Below the pieces are notes generated by a model. That model did no database searches and was not told the DNA's origin. It worked only from the letters and a program-made list of their open reading frames with translations. A program made the position numbers and the translations under genes. Below, one piece after another: positions 33,601 to 45,269 of a DNA stretch of 64,000 nt; positions within the stretch are counted from its first letter, which is position 1; each line of letters starts with the position of its first letter. The stretch is from Gonatopus flavifemur (lineage: Eukaryota > Arthropoda > Insecta > Hymenoptera > Dryinidae): assembly GCA_018340375.1 (NCBI GenBank), contig JAFFJZ010000106.1:124001-188000 (forward strand). Direction: 5' to 3'.

Positions 33601-35396
33601 GTGAAAATTAGGAACATTGTTCCATACAGATTTTTCTTTGATGCCGGTGTTTTTGGAGTCATTGGCAATGACGTCTATCTCGTAAGTTAGAACTGATCGC
33701 AACAAAGAATCATTTTGTCGACATGCGCATTTTGAATCCGACTTTGTTATTTTGCAAAAGCTACAAAAAAAATCAGAATTGAAGCTTGCATTATACCCTA
33801 GAATAGTGTTCAGTCTTAAGCTGTCCCCAATAATCATAATGAATTGAAAACGAACTTTGATTTTCTTGTTTCCAACTTCAATTTCAATTCCATTTTCTCT
33901 TAGAAATGTGAGCTCTTCAACAATTTTACTGTAAATGACTTCATTGCTCAGATGCTTGCAATGTTCGGAGTGCATGATTTGAAATGAAAAAATGCTGCTC
34001 AATTTCGAAGCATATTGTGGTGGAAAGCACGGTATAGAAATATAAACTCCTGACATGTTTTATATCGTTGCATGAGAACCTAAAGGATTATTTGTCATCT
34101 TGGTACACATATAAAGGAATCACTTGTTCCTCGCAATCATTAGTTTTATGTCCCCATAGTCGAGATTGCGTTATGTTTGCGATAAAACTATCGTTTTCGA
34201 GTGATGTCAAATATTTCACAGCTAGAGTGTAAACCCCTGGAATTTCAAAGAAAGCTTCCAAGATAATTTGCAACGGTATGAATTCACCTGTTATCTTCAC
34301 ATTTTCTATCGATTTATGATGATCTTGTTCTTATATGTAATCAAAAACAATAGTTTGAGGCTTAGAATAAAATTCCCGTTGTTTAGGTTCTTTAAACCTC
34401 ATATGTTCTGAGGATAATGTAGAAAAAACAGTTTCTAATTCTCGAAAACGTTCACGAACTTCTGAGTTGACATCCTGTTCAGTATTACGTGAACAAAAAT
34501 TTTTCAATCCGTTCACAAGTGTACTGTTCAAAAATGAGTTGATTTGTTGAGCGAAACGTCCTACTTGGATTCTGCTTAAAGACCAATCAGCATCGAATGG
34601 TGATAATATTCTGAGAGCTTCATCAGTCAACATTTTTTCGCGGGAAATCTCAGGTGCAGGAGTTTGAAAATTTATATTAATAAAATGAGCTGGATTGGTC
34701 CCGTCATTTGTATGTGTAGTCACAGGTAAATTGTTGTTATCACCACCAGAAGAAACATTTGACAAAGGGTTACGAACATTCGCATCGAATTCTTGGTCTA
34801 CATCATTCTTATCAGGATTGTCCGAATTATTAACAATCGTATCAAAAAACTGACTCTGAATGTCTTCTGAAGTTATTGGAAATTCTGTTGTCAACTGGTA
34901 ACCAACATGATTTTGTGGAAGCACAATTTTATGATTTCTTTCATGGTGCGTTCTCAAGCTTGATAAAGTACTGTAAGAGTGCAAACAACTATCTTCTGCA
35001 CAACGATAAACTACGTGAAGCTTTTGATGTTGAAATATTACATGACTGTTGATCTTAGATGACTTGATTTTTTTAGAGCAAATACTGCACTTAACCAACA
35101 TGGTTCTGTTGAACGAATGTATTTTATGTTCATTATTCTTGATCCGCAGTATTCTGGATATCCGACAATAGGGTATTAACGCCAGTAATGTCCCTGCTGT
35201 ATCCTTCAAATTTGTATACGACTTTTTCCAAAAATACCCACACAATGTTTCCTTCAACTGGGTACGAGGCATTCAGAGCAAAAAAAGACTTGGAGGTGAA
35301 ATCTACAGCTGATTGAACAGATTGAAACTTGTATTTTACATCCAGTATCACTAAGTATGCGGCTTCAATATTATCCAAAGGACCAACACTAATCAC
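30647..35396 (-). pseudogene. Zinc-finger transposon protein, decayed and interrupted
   Basis: Minus strand. Reading from 35396, an N-terminal segment overlaps, in another frame, a long frame from 35272 that carries two Cys/His zinc fingers (CSICSKKIKS..HVIFQH and CAEDSCLHSY..HERNH, about 35100-34940). A central region follows, then NNPLGSH (about 34075), CSFCKITKS, LLHDW and RTMRFESKHRPLKKCADAT, with the C-terminus at 30979-30647. Breaks are a stop near 34331, a frameshift near 34085, a stop near 33558 and a 2-kb hAT-like insert at 30980-33043. The order of motifs resembles large uncharacterised transposon-encoded proteins of insects and cnidarians. I cannot name the superfamily. Confidence 0.65.
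30980..33043. mobile_element. hAT-like non-autonomous element with GACTCC-repeat ends
   Basis: The ends CAGGGCTGCGGAGTC and GACTCCACAGCCCTG are inverted. An 8-bp duplication, GTAGCATC (30972-30979) and GTGGCATC (33044-33051), flanks it with one mismatch, as expected for hAT. Hexamer-like GACTCC/TCCGGC minisatellite lies just inside both ends (about 31010-31085 and 32935-33035). The interior has no transposase. It splits the zinc-finger protein gene, whose frame matches across the site. Confidence 0.85.
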
Positions 35397-35808
35397 AATA
35401 GGTTGTTGTGGTAATTGCTTTTATACAGTTCGCGTTCTGCTAACACGTTGTCAACGTCGCCCATGCACTGTATATCAATAAAAAATACCCATTACAGATA
35501 TTTTATAATTTAGAATTTTTTGAAACTTCAAATTATATTTGATGAAGTTGATTGTTTTATTTTTTTTGAAGAATTTTTTAATGTAGTGTCGCTCACGTTC
35601 ACCTAAGGAATGAACCTTTTTGACTGCTCTTCGGAAGAAACTCTTTGCCCTACTTGTCCTTTGCCCTTTGCTTCCCCTCTTCGAGATTTACTGGGTAGAG
35701 TTGGTGGACGGAATAAAAAGGGCAAAACTTTCAGTGCTTTTATTTCATTTGGAGCGATTGCTAAAATGAATTATCAATTAAATATTGAAGTATGACCCGT
35801 ATTGTACT
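35397..35808. other. Flank between transposon relic and Gypsy LTR
   Basis: No supported gene. The 61-codon frame at 35610-35795 has no recognisable motif. Confidence 0.4.
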
Positions 35809-36018
35809 TGTTGTATATCGGCCTTTGCCTGTGCGTACTCGCGGATGCGCCTGTATCCTAAGTTGGCACCATTGTAGCGTTATAGAGTCGGTGTGTCATG
35901 TCTAACACTTGTAACTAAGGAAAGGAGACAGAAACATATTATAGTTTGAATACGAACAAATAAATTGTACACGTTGCATATTGATCACGAGTCATTATTA
36001 TTAAAACCCACACAAACA
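35809..36018 (+). repeat. 5' LTR
   Basis: Begins TGTTGTATATCGG and ends CACACAAACA. An AATAAA lies near 35960. Identical in length to the 3' LTR. Confidence 0.95.
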
Positions 36019-36036
36019 TGGCGACGAGGATGTGCA
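36019..36036 (+). promoter_or_regulatory. Primer binding site (tentative)
   Basis: Directly after the LTR, TGGCGACGAGGATG fits the TGG start of a tRNA-primed site. Resemblance to tRNA-Arg sites of some Gypsy elements is noted but not verified. Confidence 0.5.
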
Positions 36037-36299
36037 AACTTTCGTAAACAAAGTAACAGAATCGTGATTTGTGTTTGTTAAAATCGTTGACGACAACGAC
36101 AATAACAGTATTACAACACGGGAAGCGTGTGTATAACAGAAAAGAAAACAGACTGTGATTTGTTTGATTACGAGAATTGTGATTAAGTTAACGTTATGAA
36201 TAGAAATATTTAGTGTGGAATGTGAATTGATACATTCAAGTGCATGAAAACTTGCATTCTAAAGATTCGGAAAGTGAATTGAATCATTAATTCGAAAAC

Positions 36300-36968
36300 A
36301 TGGCGTTGTCCAGTTCGTTGATAAGTCTTCCTACGGGGTTATCCCTTAATGGGAACCTTAAAGAAAACCTAAGAACATTCAAGAGGAAGTTCGAATTGTA
36401 CGCCATAGCGAATAAAAAAGCAGTGGATAAACCTGAGATTGAAACTGCTATATTACATTCGTGTATTGGAGATGACGCCAACGATCTAATAGAGACCTTA
36501 AAACTGACAGATAAACCAGTTGCTGATATATTCGCGGGTTCACAAACATACTGCAACCCGGAAACTGATATAATTGTGGAACAGTTTAAATTTTTTCAAA
36601 GATGCCAACAACCAGAAGAGTCTTTTGATAGATTTTTATTGGAATTACGGAAACCAATAAAATCCTGCGAATTTGGAGATCTATCTGACAATCTTTTAGA
36701 GGTGAGATTGATTTTGGGATTGAAAGACAAGCTGTTGCAGGAACGATTGCTGCGAGAACCGGATGTTACGCTCGATAACACCATCAAAATTTGTCGAGCA
36801 TCTGAAATAGCGAAAGGAAGCCAAGCTACGGTCATGGAGATGACTCCACGAGGTGATGTAGTAGGTGACAAGGTCGTTACTGATGCGGTTGCTCTTTCCT
36901 ATGGGAAGGGATCACAAAACGGTACTAGATTGAAGAGTAGAAATGTTACCAACAACTGTGGTGAGTGA
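36300..36968 (+). pseudogene. Gypsy gag
   Basis: A 222-codon frame from ATG 36300 with helical capsid-like sequence (DRFLLELRKPIKSCEFG, LGLKDKLLQERLL), as in Gag of K02A2.6-like Gypsy elements. A stop at 36968 cuts it off before the nucleocapsid. The zinc-knuckle region is found downstream in another frame (36990-37125, CGRHHNKRNC and CHLCPALHHFAVGC). Gag would form the particle. This copy is truncated unless a frameshift is used. Confidence 0.8.
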
Positions 36969-36989
36969 AATTGGAATTCTGAGATGTCA

Positions 36990-38022
36990 TTGAAAGAAGG
37001 GGATCAACTCTACTGATTTAAAAAATGTGGCAGACATCATAACAAGAGGAACTGCCCAGCCTATAACCAAAGATGTCATTTGTGTCCGGCCCTGCATCAT
37101 TTCGCTGTTGGGTGTCCTCAACGGAATAAAAACTCACATGGGAATTCGCATTCAAATCAGAGTAGAGGCGGGGGCTCCAATAAGGTAGATTCAATTAGAT
37201 CCGAAGAAGAATTTGATGCATGTGATGGTGTACAATTGAATAATATTACATTATCTCAATGTAATAATTCGACTGTTACTAGAAACATGCTCTCGGTAAC
37301 GCATGATTTGAAACCTGCGAGTAATGATTCTGATTATTTGCTCGGGAAAACTAACGCAGGTACAAAGTATAGTAATGAACCATGGAGAGAACCTTTGTTT
37401 TTTGGAGGAAAATATGAGATTAATTTTAAATTGGATCCGGGGAGTGACGTTACAACTTTGCCATTGAGCATTTTCTTGAAAATGAAAGATATGTACATGT
37501 TAGACCACATGTCTCAGAGTCATGTTACCGCGCATGCTTACGAAGGTTCAACGGTGAAAGTAATAGGGACAATTCAGTTAAAGTTTAAGTGTAGAAAAAT
37601 CGAAACAGAAAGAACATTTTATATCATAGATGATAATGAAATACCTAACTTAGAACCGCTATTGAGCCGAATGATGTGTGCAAAGCCGAATCTGATACGG
37701 AAAATAGATAATGTAGGGGCAAGAGTAAATAAGCGAGAGAATATATCTAAAGAAATTGCGTTCAAGGATAAAAATGATATCATCGCGAATTTTCCTGATG
37801 TATTTGAGGGTATCGGGAAATTTCCTGAGGTTTATAACTTCAAACTAAAGAGAGATGCTATACCACGACAGGAATCGTATTCTAGAGTCCCACTGAAACT
37901 TAAGCAATCGTATATAAAAAAATTAGAAGAACTTATACAAAAGGGAATTCTCAAGAAAGTTAATGAACCGGTGGAATGGGTCAATGAGATTGTCATAGTA
38001 GAAAAACCTAATAAGAGTTTTG
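36990..38022 (+). pseudogene. Gypsy nucleocapsid tail, protease and start of RT
   Basis: After the Cys/His knuckles comes a spacer and then a retropepsin-like segment with FKLDPGSDVTTLP near 37420-37460. The Thr/Ser of the usual Asp-Thr-Gly is Pro here, a change expected to harm the active site. From about 37790 the reverse transcriptase N-terminal region follows (NFPDVFEGIG, GILKKVNEPVEWVNEIVIVEKP). A one-base shift near 38017 moves the rest of RT to another frame. Confidence 0.8.
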
Positions 38023-38665
38023 AGAGTGTGCTTAAATCCACAAACGCTAAACGAGAATCTCATAATTGAAAAATATCCTATCCCGAGTTTGAAAGAATTA
38101 GTACCGGATCTCAAGGCAAAGAAATATTTCACCCTCTTAAACGTAAAGGATGCGTTCTATCACATTGAGCTGGGGAATGAGTCAAGTCACATGTGTTCAT
38201 TTTCATCACCAATAAGCATGTTATGTTTCAAACGTATGCCGTATGGTGTCAATGTTGCACCCGAAGTTTTCCAAAAATTAATGACGAAATATTTTGGAAA
38301 TATAGAAGGAGTTATCTTGTATTTTGATGATATGTTGATCGCGGCAGATACAAAGGAGGAAATGGATGAAATTATAACTGAAGTGCGTAATAGAGCTCGT
38401 TTATATAACGTTAGATTTAACCCGGATAAATTGGAATATTGTCAGTCCAAAATTAAATTCTTAGGGCATGTTTTTGATAAAGAAGGTATGTCTGTTGATC
38501 CAAAACGAGTTGAAGCAATTCAAGCTCTCAAGAAGCCTAGAAATAAACAAGAAATTCAAAAATTCTTAGGGGTTGTGAATTACGTTAGGGAATATATACC
38601 CAATTTGGCTGAAATAACACAACCATTATGCGAATTGTTGAAGGAAAACGTGGAAATTCATTTGG
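38020..38665 (+). pseudogene. Gypsy reverse transcriptase core
   Basis: Contains RVCLNPQTLN, YPIPSL, LLNVKDAFYHIEL, CFKRMPYGVNVAPEVFQ, the catalytic YFDD (38320-38331) and FLGHVFDKEGM. In the first catalytic motif, usually L-D-x-K-D-A/G-F, the first Asp is Asn here (codon 38140-38142). That Asp binds metal in known retroviral and Ty3 enzymes, so activity should be lost. A frameshift near 38655 follows. Confidence 0.85.
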
Positions 38666-39190
38666 ACACACGTTCATGATAAGGCAATAAACCGAATTAA
38701 AGACTTATTGACTCAGTCTCCAGTATTAGCAAACTTCGATCCGGAGAAAGAAGTTGTAATACAAACTGATGCGTCCCAGTCAGGTATAGGTTCATGCCTT
38801 ATGCAGGGTGGTAAAATCGTATCATACGCGTCTCGATCGTTGACTGATAGTGAAAAAAGATGGGCACAGATAGAAAAGGAACTTCTTGCGATACAGTTCG
38901 CATGCCAAACTTTTCATCAATATATTTATGGATCTGTTGTAAAAGTCCAAACTGATCATAAGCCTCTTCTTGCAATTCAGAAAAGTATATCGCAAATAGC
39001 AAATAATCGATCAAAACGCATCAGAGAGAAGCTGTTCCTTTATAATATAACATTGGAATATATTCAGGGTAAAAATATGCTCGTAGCCGATTATTTGAGT
39101 AGAGATTATTTGTCCGCAATTGAATTCAATACAGATAGTGAGGAAAATGTATTTATTCATGGTCTCTGTACATCGGAGTTAATAATATCG
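38666..39190 (+). pseudogene. Gypsy RNase H
   Basis: The frame carries PVLANFDPEKEVVIQTDAS (first acidic residue), KRWAQIEKELLAIQFA (Glu), VQTDHKPL (Asp) and NMLVADYLSR (Asp), the usual Gypsy RNase H set. It would remove the RNA template during copying. Another shift near 39190 separates it from integrase. Confidence 0.85.
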
Positions 39191-39207
39191 CTCAGAAACG
39201 TTTAGAA

Positions 39208-40710
39208 TTGAAGAAAGAAACTGCTAAAGACCAAATATTGAGTAAAGTCTTGAAATTTTATGTTGAGGGTTGGCCTAAATCGGGAAAACATTTGGATAAC
39301 AAAGATTTGAAAACATATTTTGATCAGAGAAATGATATTTCAGTTCTCGATGACCTTTGTTATTTAAATAACAAATTGATTATACCTAAAAGTTGCCAGA
39401 CCTATATCCTCAACACTTTGCATGAAACCCATGTGGGGATGAATAAACTGAGTGAGCAAGCGAATCAATTATTTTATTGGCCGGGAATGGTATCAGATAT
39501 AAAATTATTTATACGAAGTTGCGAAACATGTCAAAAATTCGCAGGGAGTCAAATAAAGTTCTCCTTGGTTCAACACGAGGTTCCTAAAGTGCCATTCTCG
39601 AAAGTTGGGATTGATATTGCAGACTACCAAGGAAATCCATACCTAGTCCTCCAAGATTATCATTCAAGATGGTTGGAGGCAATAAAACTAACCAATAAAA
39701 CATCAGAAGCTATAGTAGTCCAACTGAGGGAAATATTTGCACGCTTTGGAATTCCGAAACAAATAGTAGCAGACAACGTTCCATTTCCAAGCGCACATTT
39801 TGGTAAATTTGCAAAGAAATGGGGTATTGAAATCCTTTCGACAAGTCCATACCATTCTCAGTCAAATGGACTTGCTGAGAAGGGAGTAGGAATATTCAAG
39901 GATATGATCAAAAAATCAGGGCCTGAAAATATTGAATTATGCCTGTTAAACTATAATAACTCTCCGTTATCAGGATCAGGTATAAGTCCTGCTCAGTTAC
40001 TTCAAGGTAGATATTTAAGGTCTAAACTACCTATATCTGAAGAAAAATTGAAAACAAAAAATTATTACGTCGGTGCAAAAAATCAAATGGATGTGAAACG
40101 ACAAACAACCAAAATGAGGTATGATAAAACAAGTTGTAACAAAGATATCATAGAGCCTGTGAATTTTAAGCCAGGGGAAGTTGTTCTAACTAAGAATAAT
40201 TTGAATAACTCATGGGAGAAAGCAGAAATTATGAATAAGGTAGATGCGGTGCCTAGATCATATTTATTGAGAAATAAAAAGGGAAATGTTATCAGGCGAA
40301 ACATAGTATTGATAAAAAAGTACATTGTAAGACCAGAGCGATTTTGTGATCCATCGAGAATTCAGACACGCGTTTCAGCAGTCCAGTCCCGGGCTCCGTA
40401 CTTCGATGATATTGATAATCTATTAGATAATGAAAAACATGTTGAACTAGAGGTAATTGATAATCTCGCACTCGGGGCTCCGGATGTTGAGGGGGGTGCT
40501 GGACCCTTGATGGAAATGGAAGTCTCCGATCATGAGTCCTTAGAGGATGATTCGTTAGTTGAGTATGAGAGTGCTGAATCTACGGACGAGGATTCAAAAG
40601 AGATCAACGTTGGATTTGGTCCGGGCGATGGAAATGTTGAACCTATGAATCACCCTTATCGTACAAAAAGTGGTAGAATGAGTAGGCCTCCAGGAAGATT
40701 AAATTTATAA
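39208..40710 (+). pseudogene. Gypsy integrase, long intact frame
   Basis: 500 codons. The HHCC zinc region reads HETHVGMNK and CETCQKF. The core has Asp136 in GIDIADYQG, Asp189 in VADNVPF and Glu224 in NGLAEKG, i.e. DD35E. The C-terminal part (KPGEVVLTKN, AVPRSYLLRNKKGNVIRRN) is followed by an acidic Glu/Asp/Ser-rich tail (about residues 400-475) and ends in a basic stretch. This is the best preserved gene of the element but lacks its own start, because it is normally part of the Pol polyprotein. Confidence 0.88.
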
Positions 40711-40758
40711 TTGTAAGTGTATCGAATGTAAGAAAATATACAACCTAAGAAAAGAAGG

Positions 40759-40792
40759 AATAATAATATTAATAATAATAATAATAATAATT
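40759..40792. repeat. (AAT)n microsatellite
   Basis: A run of AAT/TAA triplets in the 3' untranslated region of the Gypsy element. Confidence 0.8.
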
Positions 40793-40930
40793 ACTTAGAA
40801 GTGTATTAAAATCAGGTATCGATGAGACTTGAAAATGTTCTAGCTTAAACTACTCCATTTCAACTCGTATTATCTTTTCATAGAACATGAGTATTTGATT
40901 TAGGGTAATGTTTAATTTGTCTTATTAATG

Positions 40931-40942
40931 AAAAAGGGGAGA
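40931..40942 (+). promoter_or_regulatory. Polypurine tract of the Gypsy element
   Basis: AAAAAGGGGAGA immediately before the 3' LTR, the expected plus-strand primer site. Confidence 0.85.
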
Positions 40943-41152
40943 TGTTGTATATCGGCCTTTGCCTGTGCGTACTCGCGGATGTGCCTTTATCCTAAGTTGG
41001 CACCATTGTAGCGTTATAGAGTCGGTGTGTCATGTCTAACACTTGTAACTAAGTAAAGGAGACAGAAACATACTATAGTTTGAATACGAACAAATGAATT
41101 GTACACGTTGCATATTAATCACGAGTCATTATCATTAAAACCCACACAAACA
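40943..41152 (+). repeat. 3' LTR
   Basis: 210 bp, 7 differences from the 5' LTR, ends CACACAAACA before the GTACT duplication. Confidence 0.95.
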
Positions 41153-41157
41153 GTACT

Positions 41158-44100
41158 GTACTTTATGTCTCGTTGGAAGTTAATTATTGCTATTATTGAT
41201 CGTTGTTATTTCGACATAGATTTTAAGTTCGATGCATATTCCTGCTTGAAAAATCTTATTGGACCGATTGATTCTCATTGATCCCGATACAAAACACTGG
41301 TTGAAACACATAAGAAATTGAATTTCAACGGGTTTGAATCAGTTTTCTGCAACAGAAACAATGAGGATCAATCGATCGAATGAGATTCTTTGAGCAGGGG
41401 TCCCATTTTCATCAAGAAGAGAACGGCATATGGTCCTTTTCTCAGAAACATTGATAATTTGCCCACAAATTTCTGACCACGTTTTGTGAAAAATATCCAA
41501 ATCTGTCAACTGCTTCAGTTCATAATCTATTTCCATCTGAAAACAAATACGTACTGTTTAATTATTGTGAGCTTGGTAATTGGAATATAGGGGATGATAA
41601 GAAAAGAAGGATTTATATGGAAAATTTACAGTGTATCGCAAAAGAACAATAAGAATTTTTGTAGCTTCGTTTTGGACAATGCTTTCAATTGTAATCATCA
41701 TGTATTCATCTAATCACATTATGAATTACCAAAGCAGCACCAATAGGGGTCACCAAAACTTTGAATCTGGAATAATAGCTTTCGATTCCTTCTTTGACTA
41801 CTTGCTCTTGATACTTGAAGGTTGATTTCCACAATCTTTGAATGCTTGAAAAGTCGTCTACACTTGTTCTTGCTGATTGCGAAATATTTTTCTCGAAATC
41901 TGCAGTGCTGTTCTCAGGTAGAAATCTAGGATCGGTTGTTTCGAGATCGTCCGAATTTTTTGGGAAAGCCTTATGAATTTTGCGTTTTACATTATTGTAT
42001 TTGTCCCATAGCCTCCCACCAGCGTTATGTGACTTGGATCCAGATTTGAAAGGTACATAATATGTACCGTTTTGTTCATTTTTGAACAGAAATGTGATTT
42101 CTCGAGTCCAAAAAGGAAAATCCTATTTCGTTGATTCCCGGCTAGAAATAAAATTAAACGGTTGTTGAAAAGTTTTTGATAAACAATGATTTGTGGAATC
42201 AATTAACTCACAATAAATCGGAGAAGAGCAAATTATTCATTATCAAATCGCAGAGTATAAGTCTATCTGCATTATCCAGAGCCGCTTTTTTGAAGAGACA
42301 ATTACCATTCACAGATTTTTGTCACAAGGTTTTCAAAGTCTGGAAGGCAATAATTTCGGATCAAAAGCAATGTAGCAGTGAGAAAATATTCTTTCCGCCT
42401 AACCACACAGAGAGACTGAAGATCAAATGGATGAAGTTAAATCAAAATCGATTCCAATTGAACTTCATTTGTTTCTTCGACTAGGACGATGATCCTAAAT
42501 GTCCCACGAACTTATGTTTTGTGCAGAGCGTACGGCAGAGAATTCCACGTTGCGCGATTGATTATCGAACTGATCGATCTCTCCAATAGTTGAAAAAAGT
42601 AATCTTTGGTCCCTTTGTGCAATGCTGCAAATATAACCTCCCCCTGATCTTACATGCAGCAACTTTTCATTCTTCTAGGAAATCAACACATCCTCTGATC
42701 ACCCAAATAGCATAAGAGAATGAAACTGCTAAAAGTGTTCTTTGGAGTTCTGAGCTTGTTCTATAAATATTCATAGAATCTCTCGAATGGCACTATTTTC
42801 GATGAGTATATTGTATGCATATTCTTGCAATGTCTTCTTAGAATTTATCCAAAACGATTCAATTTGCATATTTTATGTAACATCAGGGAATAAACTCGGG
42901 ATGTTTGAAAAGTACTTGTACTATTCCATAATAATCAAATCTTGAACAAATCGTACCTGTCCATTCGAACTGTCAATGCCCATTTGTTAATAGTAATTTC
43001 ACGGTTCTTCTGCTGACAATTTTGATTTCCATCCAACTATAGCTCCATTGCAACTTCAAAATGATTGATTTCGTTTTGCGCAACATTGTCACATGACACA
43101 TATGGAACCGCTTGCAAGCTTTCCAAGTATATCCTCCGCTTTTCTCAAAATCTAGACCCTCTCCTACCGCTCCGATTATCTCCTCCACCATGTCCTCACT
43201 CATTTTCAACATCACGTCCCTGTCGATTTTGTGTCCTGTGAATATATAGTTGTATAGTATATGTCATTTCTGCAATTGCTTGACATTTTCAAGAAATCAG
43301 AACCACTCTGAAATTTTCAAAAACCTACAATTTCTTTTTTGGTTCGAACTATTTGTACTTGAGTTAATGTTTGCAAATAAATCACGTAAATATTCCGAAT
43401 TCATTATAGATGATAACGATGATGACAATTCGAAGTGGTCAAGGGGAAGTTCGAATTTACCTATCACTACCAGTGGTTGGCATATTTATTATTCTAGACA
43501 GCACAAAACTTCAAAATGAGCCCATAATGAATGCTTTTGTAAATGTTGAAATTCACGAAGAATTCTAGATAAATACATCACGAACTATAATAATATTAGC
43601 GTGGAGGTTTATTGACCTGTTAACTTAGGGGTTAGACAAAATATTGTACACATTGAATGCTCAAATACTCACTTTCGAAGACGTCTATTAGTTCTCCCAT
43701 GTTCGATGACTGTAATAAATCTTCAATTGTGATCGTTAGGTATGTGCTCTTTTCCATATTTTTATGCAATTCCACGCTATGAAATGATCACAGGAGCAAC
43801 AAATGGCTCTCGAGATTACATGAAAGGGATGCGCGACGAGTCTGCTTTTCTTTGTTTTTTTTTTCGTTTTTTGAAACATTATACCCACAAAAATGTTTGG
43901 TCAAGTCAATGGTACAACATCGTACTCGCAACAACGTTTCATTCGTAGTGTCACCAGACTAGGGTTTTGGTTCAGTCACCGATACATTTCATGACAATGT
44001 TGCATTATTGATGTTGACAAAATATTTTAGCAATGCGAGCGATAAATATTGTGACTTTCACAATGTTTGCAGCTACAATGCTCCATTGCCAACACTACGA

Positions 44101-44240
44101 TGTGAAATCCTCTCAGTGTATCAGAATGTGAGAAATTGGATAAGTAAAATATAAAAGGAATGTTGAAACCAAAAGGCACAGCTCGGATTTCTGAATAATT
44201 CTCAAATACTATTATATATTTCGATAAACAAATATATATA
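41158..44240. other. Possible minus-strand exon relics; no firm gene
   Basis: Minus-strand frames at 41536-41339 (preceded by a good TTTGTTTTCAG acceptor and containing LKQLTDLDIF and ISFDRLILIVSVAEN) and 43215-42973 (MLKMSEDMVEEIIGAVG) look protein-like but carry no motif I recognise. They may be exons of a decayed gene. The rest is AT-rich without repeats. Confidence 0.3.
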
Positions 44241-44790
44241 CAGGGGGAAAAATTCAGACACATTATATTTGAGGAGCGTATCCTGCGGGTAAAATGCAAC
44301 AACTTTGCTATTCAGCAAAATGTTTTTCGAGACTCAGTTTTTGAGATATGAGCATTTTTAGATTTTCTTTCAAATCTAAATGATTCAAAAGGACTGTATG
44401 TTATATACTCGGGCTTGAGACTATTCGCTGAGTTGGAAAACGCCGGATCTCTGAATAAGAATCAAACGATCATATTATTCTCCGTTTCGGAGGTGAAGCG
44501 ATTTGGAATGTTCGGGCCTCCAACTAATTGGAATCGAGCGACTTCAAATCATTGTAGCTCCGAATGGAAGAATGATGGGATAGTGTAAATTTTGTTCCAG
44601 AGATCCGCCTTTTTCCAACTCAGCGAACAATGTCAAGTCCAAATACGTAGCATACAGTACTTGTGAATTATTTGGATTCGAAAAAAAAATATAAAAATGC
44701 TCATACCTCAAAAATTAAGCCTCAAAACAAATTTTGCCGAATGGAAAAGCAGTTGCATTTCACCCGCAGAATATGTTGTACGTGATAGTA
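44241..44790. mobile_element. Foldback MITE beginning CAGGGGGAAA
   Basis: Inverted arms at about 44275-44480 and 44560-44785 share CTGCGGGTAAAATGCAAC, AGATATGAGCATTTTTA and GCTGAGTTGGAAAA cores. The left tip follows TA; the right tip appears lost. A half copy is at 46916-47095. Confidence 0.65.
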
Positions 44791-45192
44791 AATGATAAAA
44801 ACTTTACTCCTAATAAATAGTTGCGTATCCTTTAAGGTTTCATTATAATCACTTATGTATACTTATATATGCAGATGGTACATTTCTTGCAGAGGCGTCT
44901 CTTCATGGTCCGTGGTACACCATGAAACGGGCGTTTCTCACCACAATTGATCATTCTGACGCGTATTGTCCGGTAGCGTTCAGTCCCTCCGGAGTACAAT
45001 GAAACCGCATTTAGAGCAGACAAACGAGTCGTGTTTTTTCCAACCCACTAAAACCCATGTCCCATCGCTGCGGGAAAAGGAAGCGAAGAACTAGAAGAGC
45101 GGCGAAGGAAGGAGAAAGAAAAACAAGGACAGCACGTAGAAGCCGAAGATAACGGCGACGACGTAGTGGTTGCTCTTTCCAGGGCAATCATA
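44791..45192. other. GC-richer segment, no gene assigned
   Basis: Includes a purine-rich stretch (45070-45160) rich in Arg/Lys/Glu codons in several frames. No motif supports a protein. Confidence 0.35.
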
Positions 45193-45269
45193 TTGGCAGT
45201 ACAAATTAATTCGGTCCGTTTTTTTACAGTTAAAGATGCGTTTATTTCAGAAGAACATGAATTATCGAA

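Larger units (their letters stand above)
35809..41152 (+). mobile_element. Ty3/Gypsy LTR retrotransposon
   Basis: 5344 bp with two 210-bp LTRs and an exact 5-bp target duplication GTACT (35804-35808 and 41153-41157). The order is gag, protease, reverse transcriptase, RNase H, integrase, which is the Ty3/Gypsy order. The LTRs differ at 7 of 210 positions by eye, so it is not brand new. Frameshifts and active-site changes make it defective. Confidence 0.95.
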
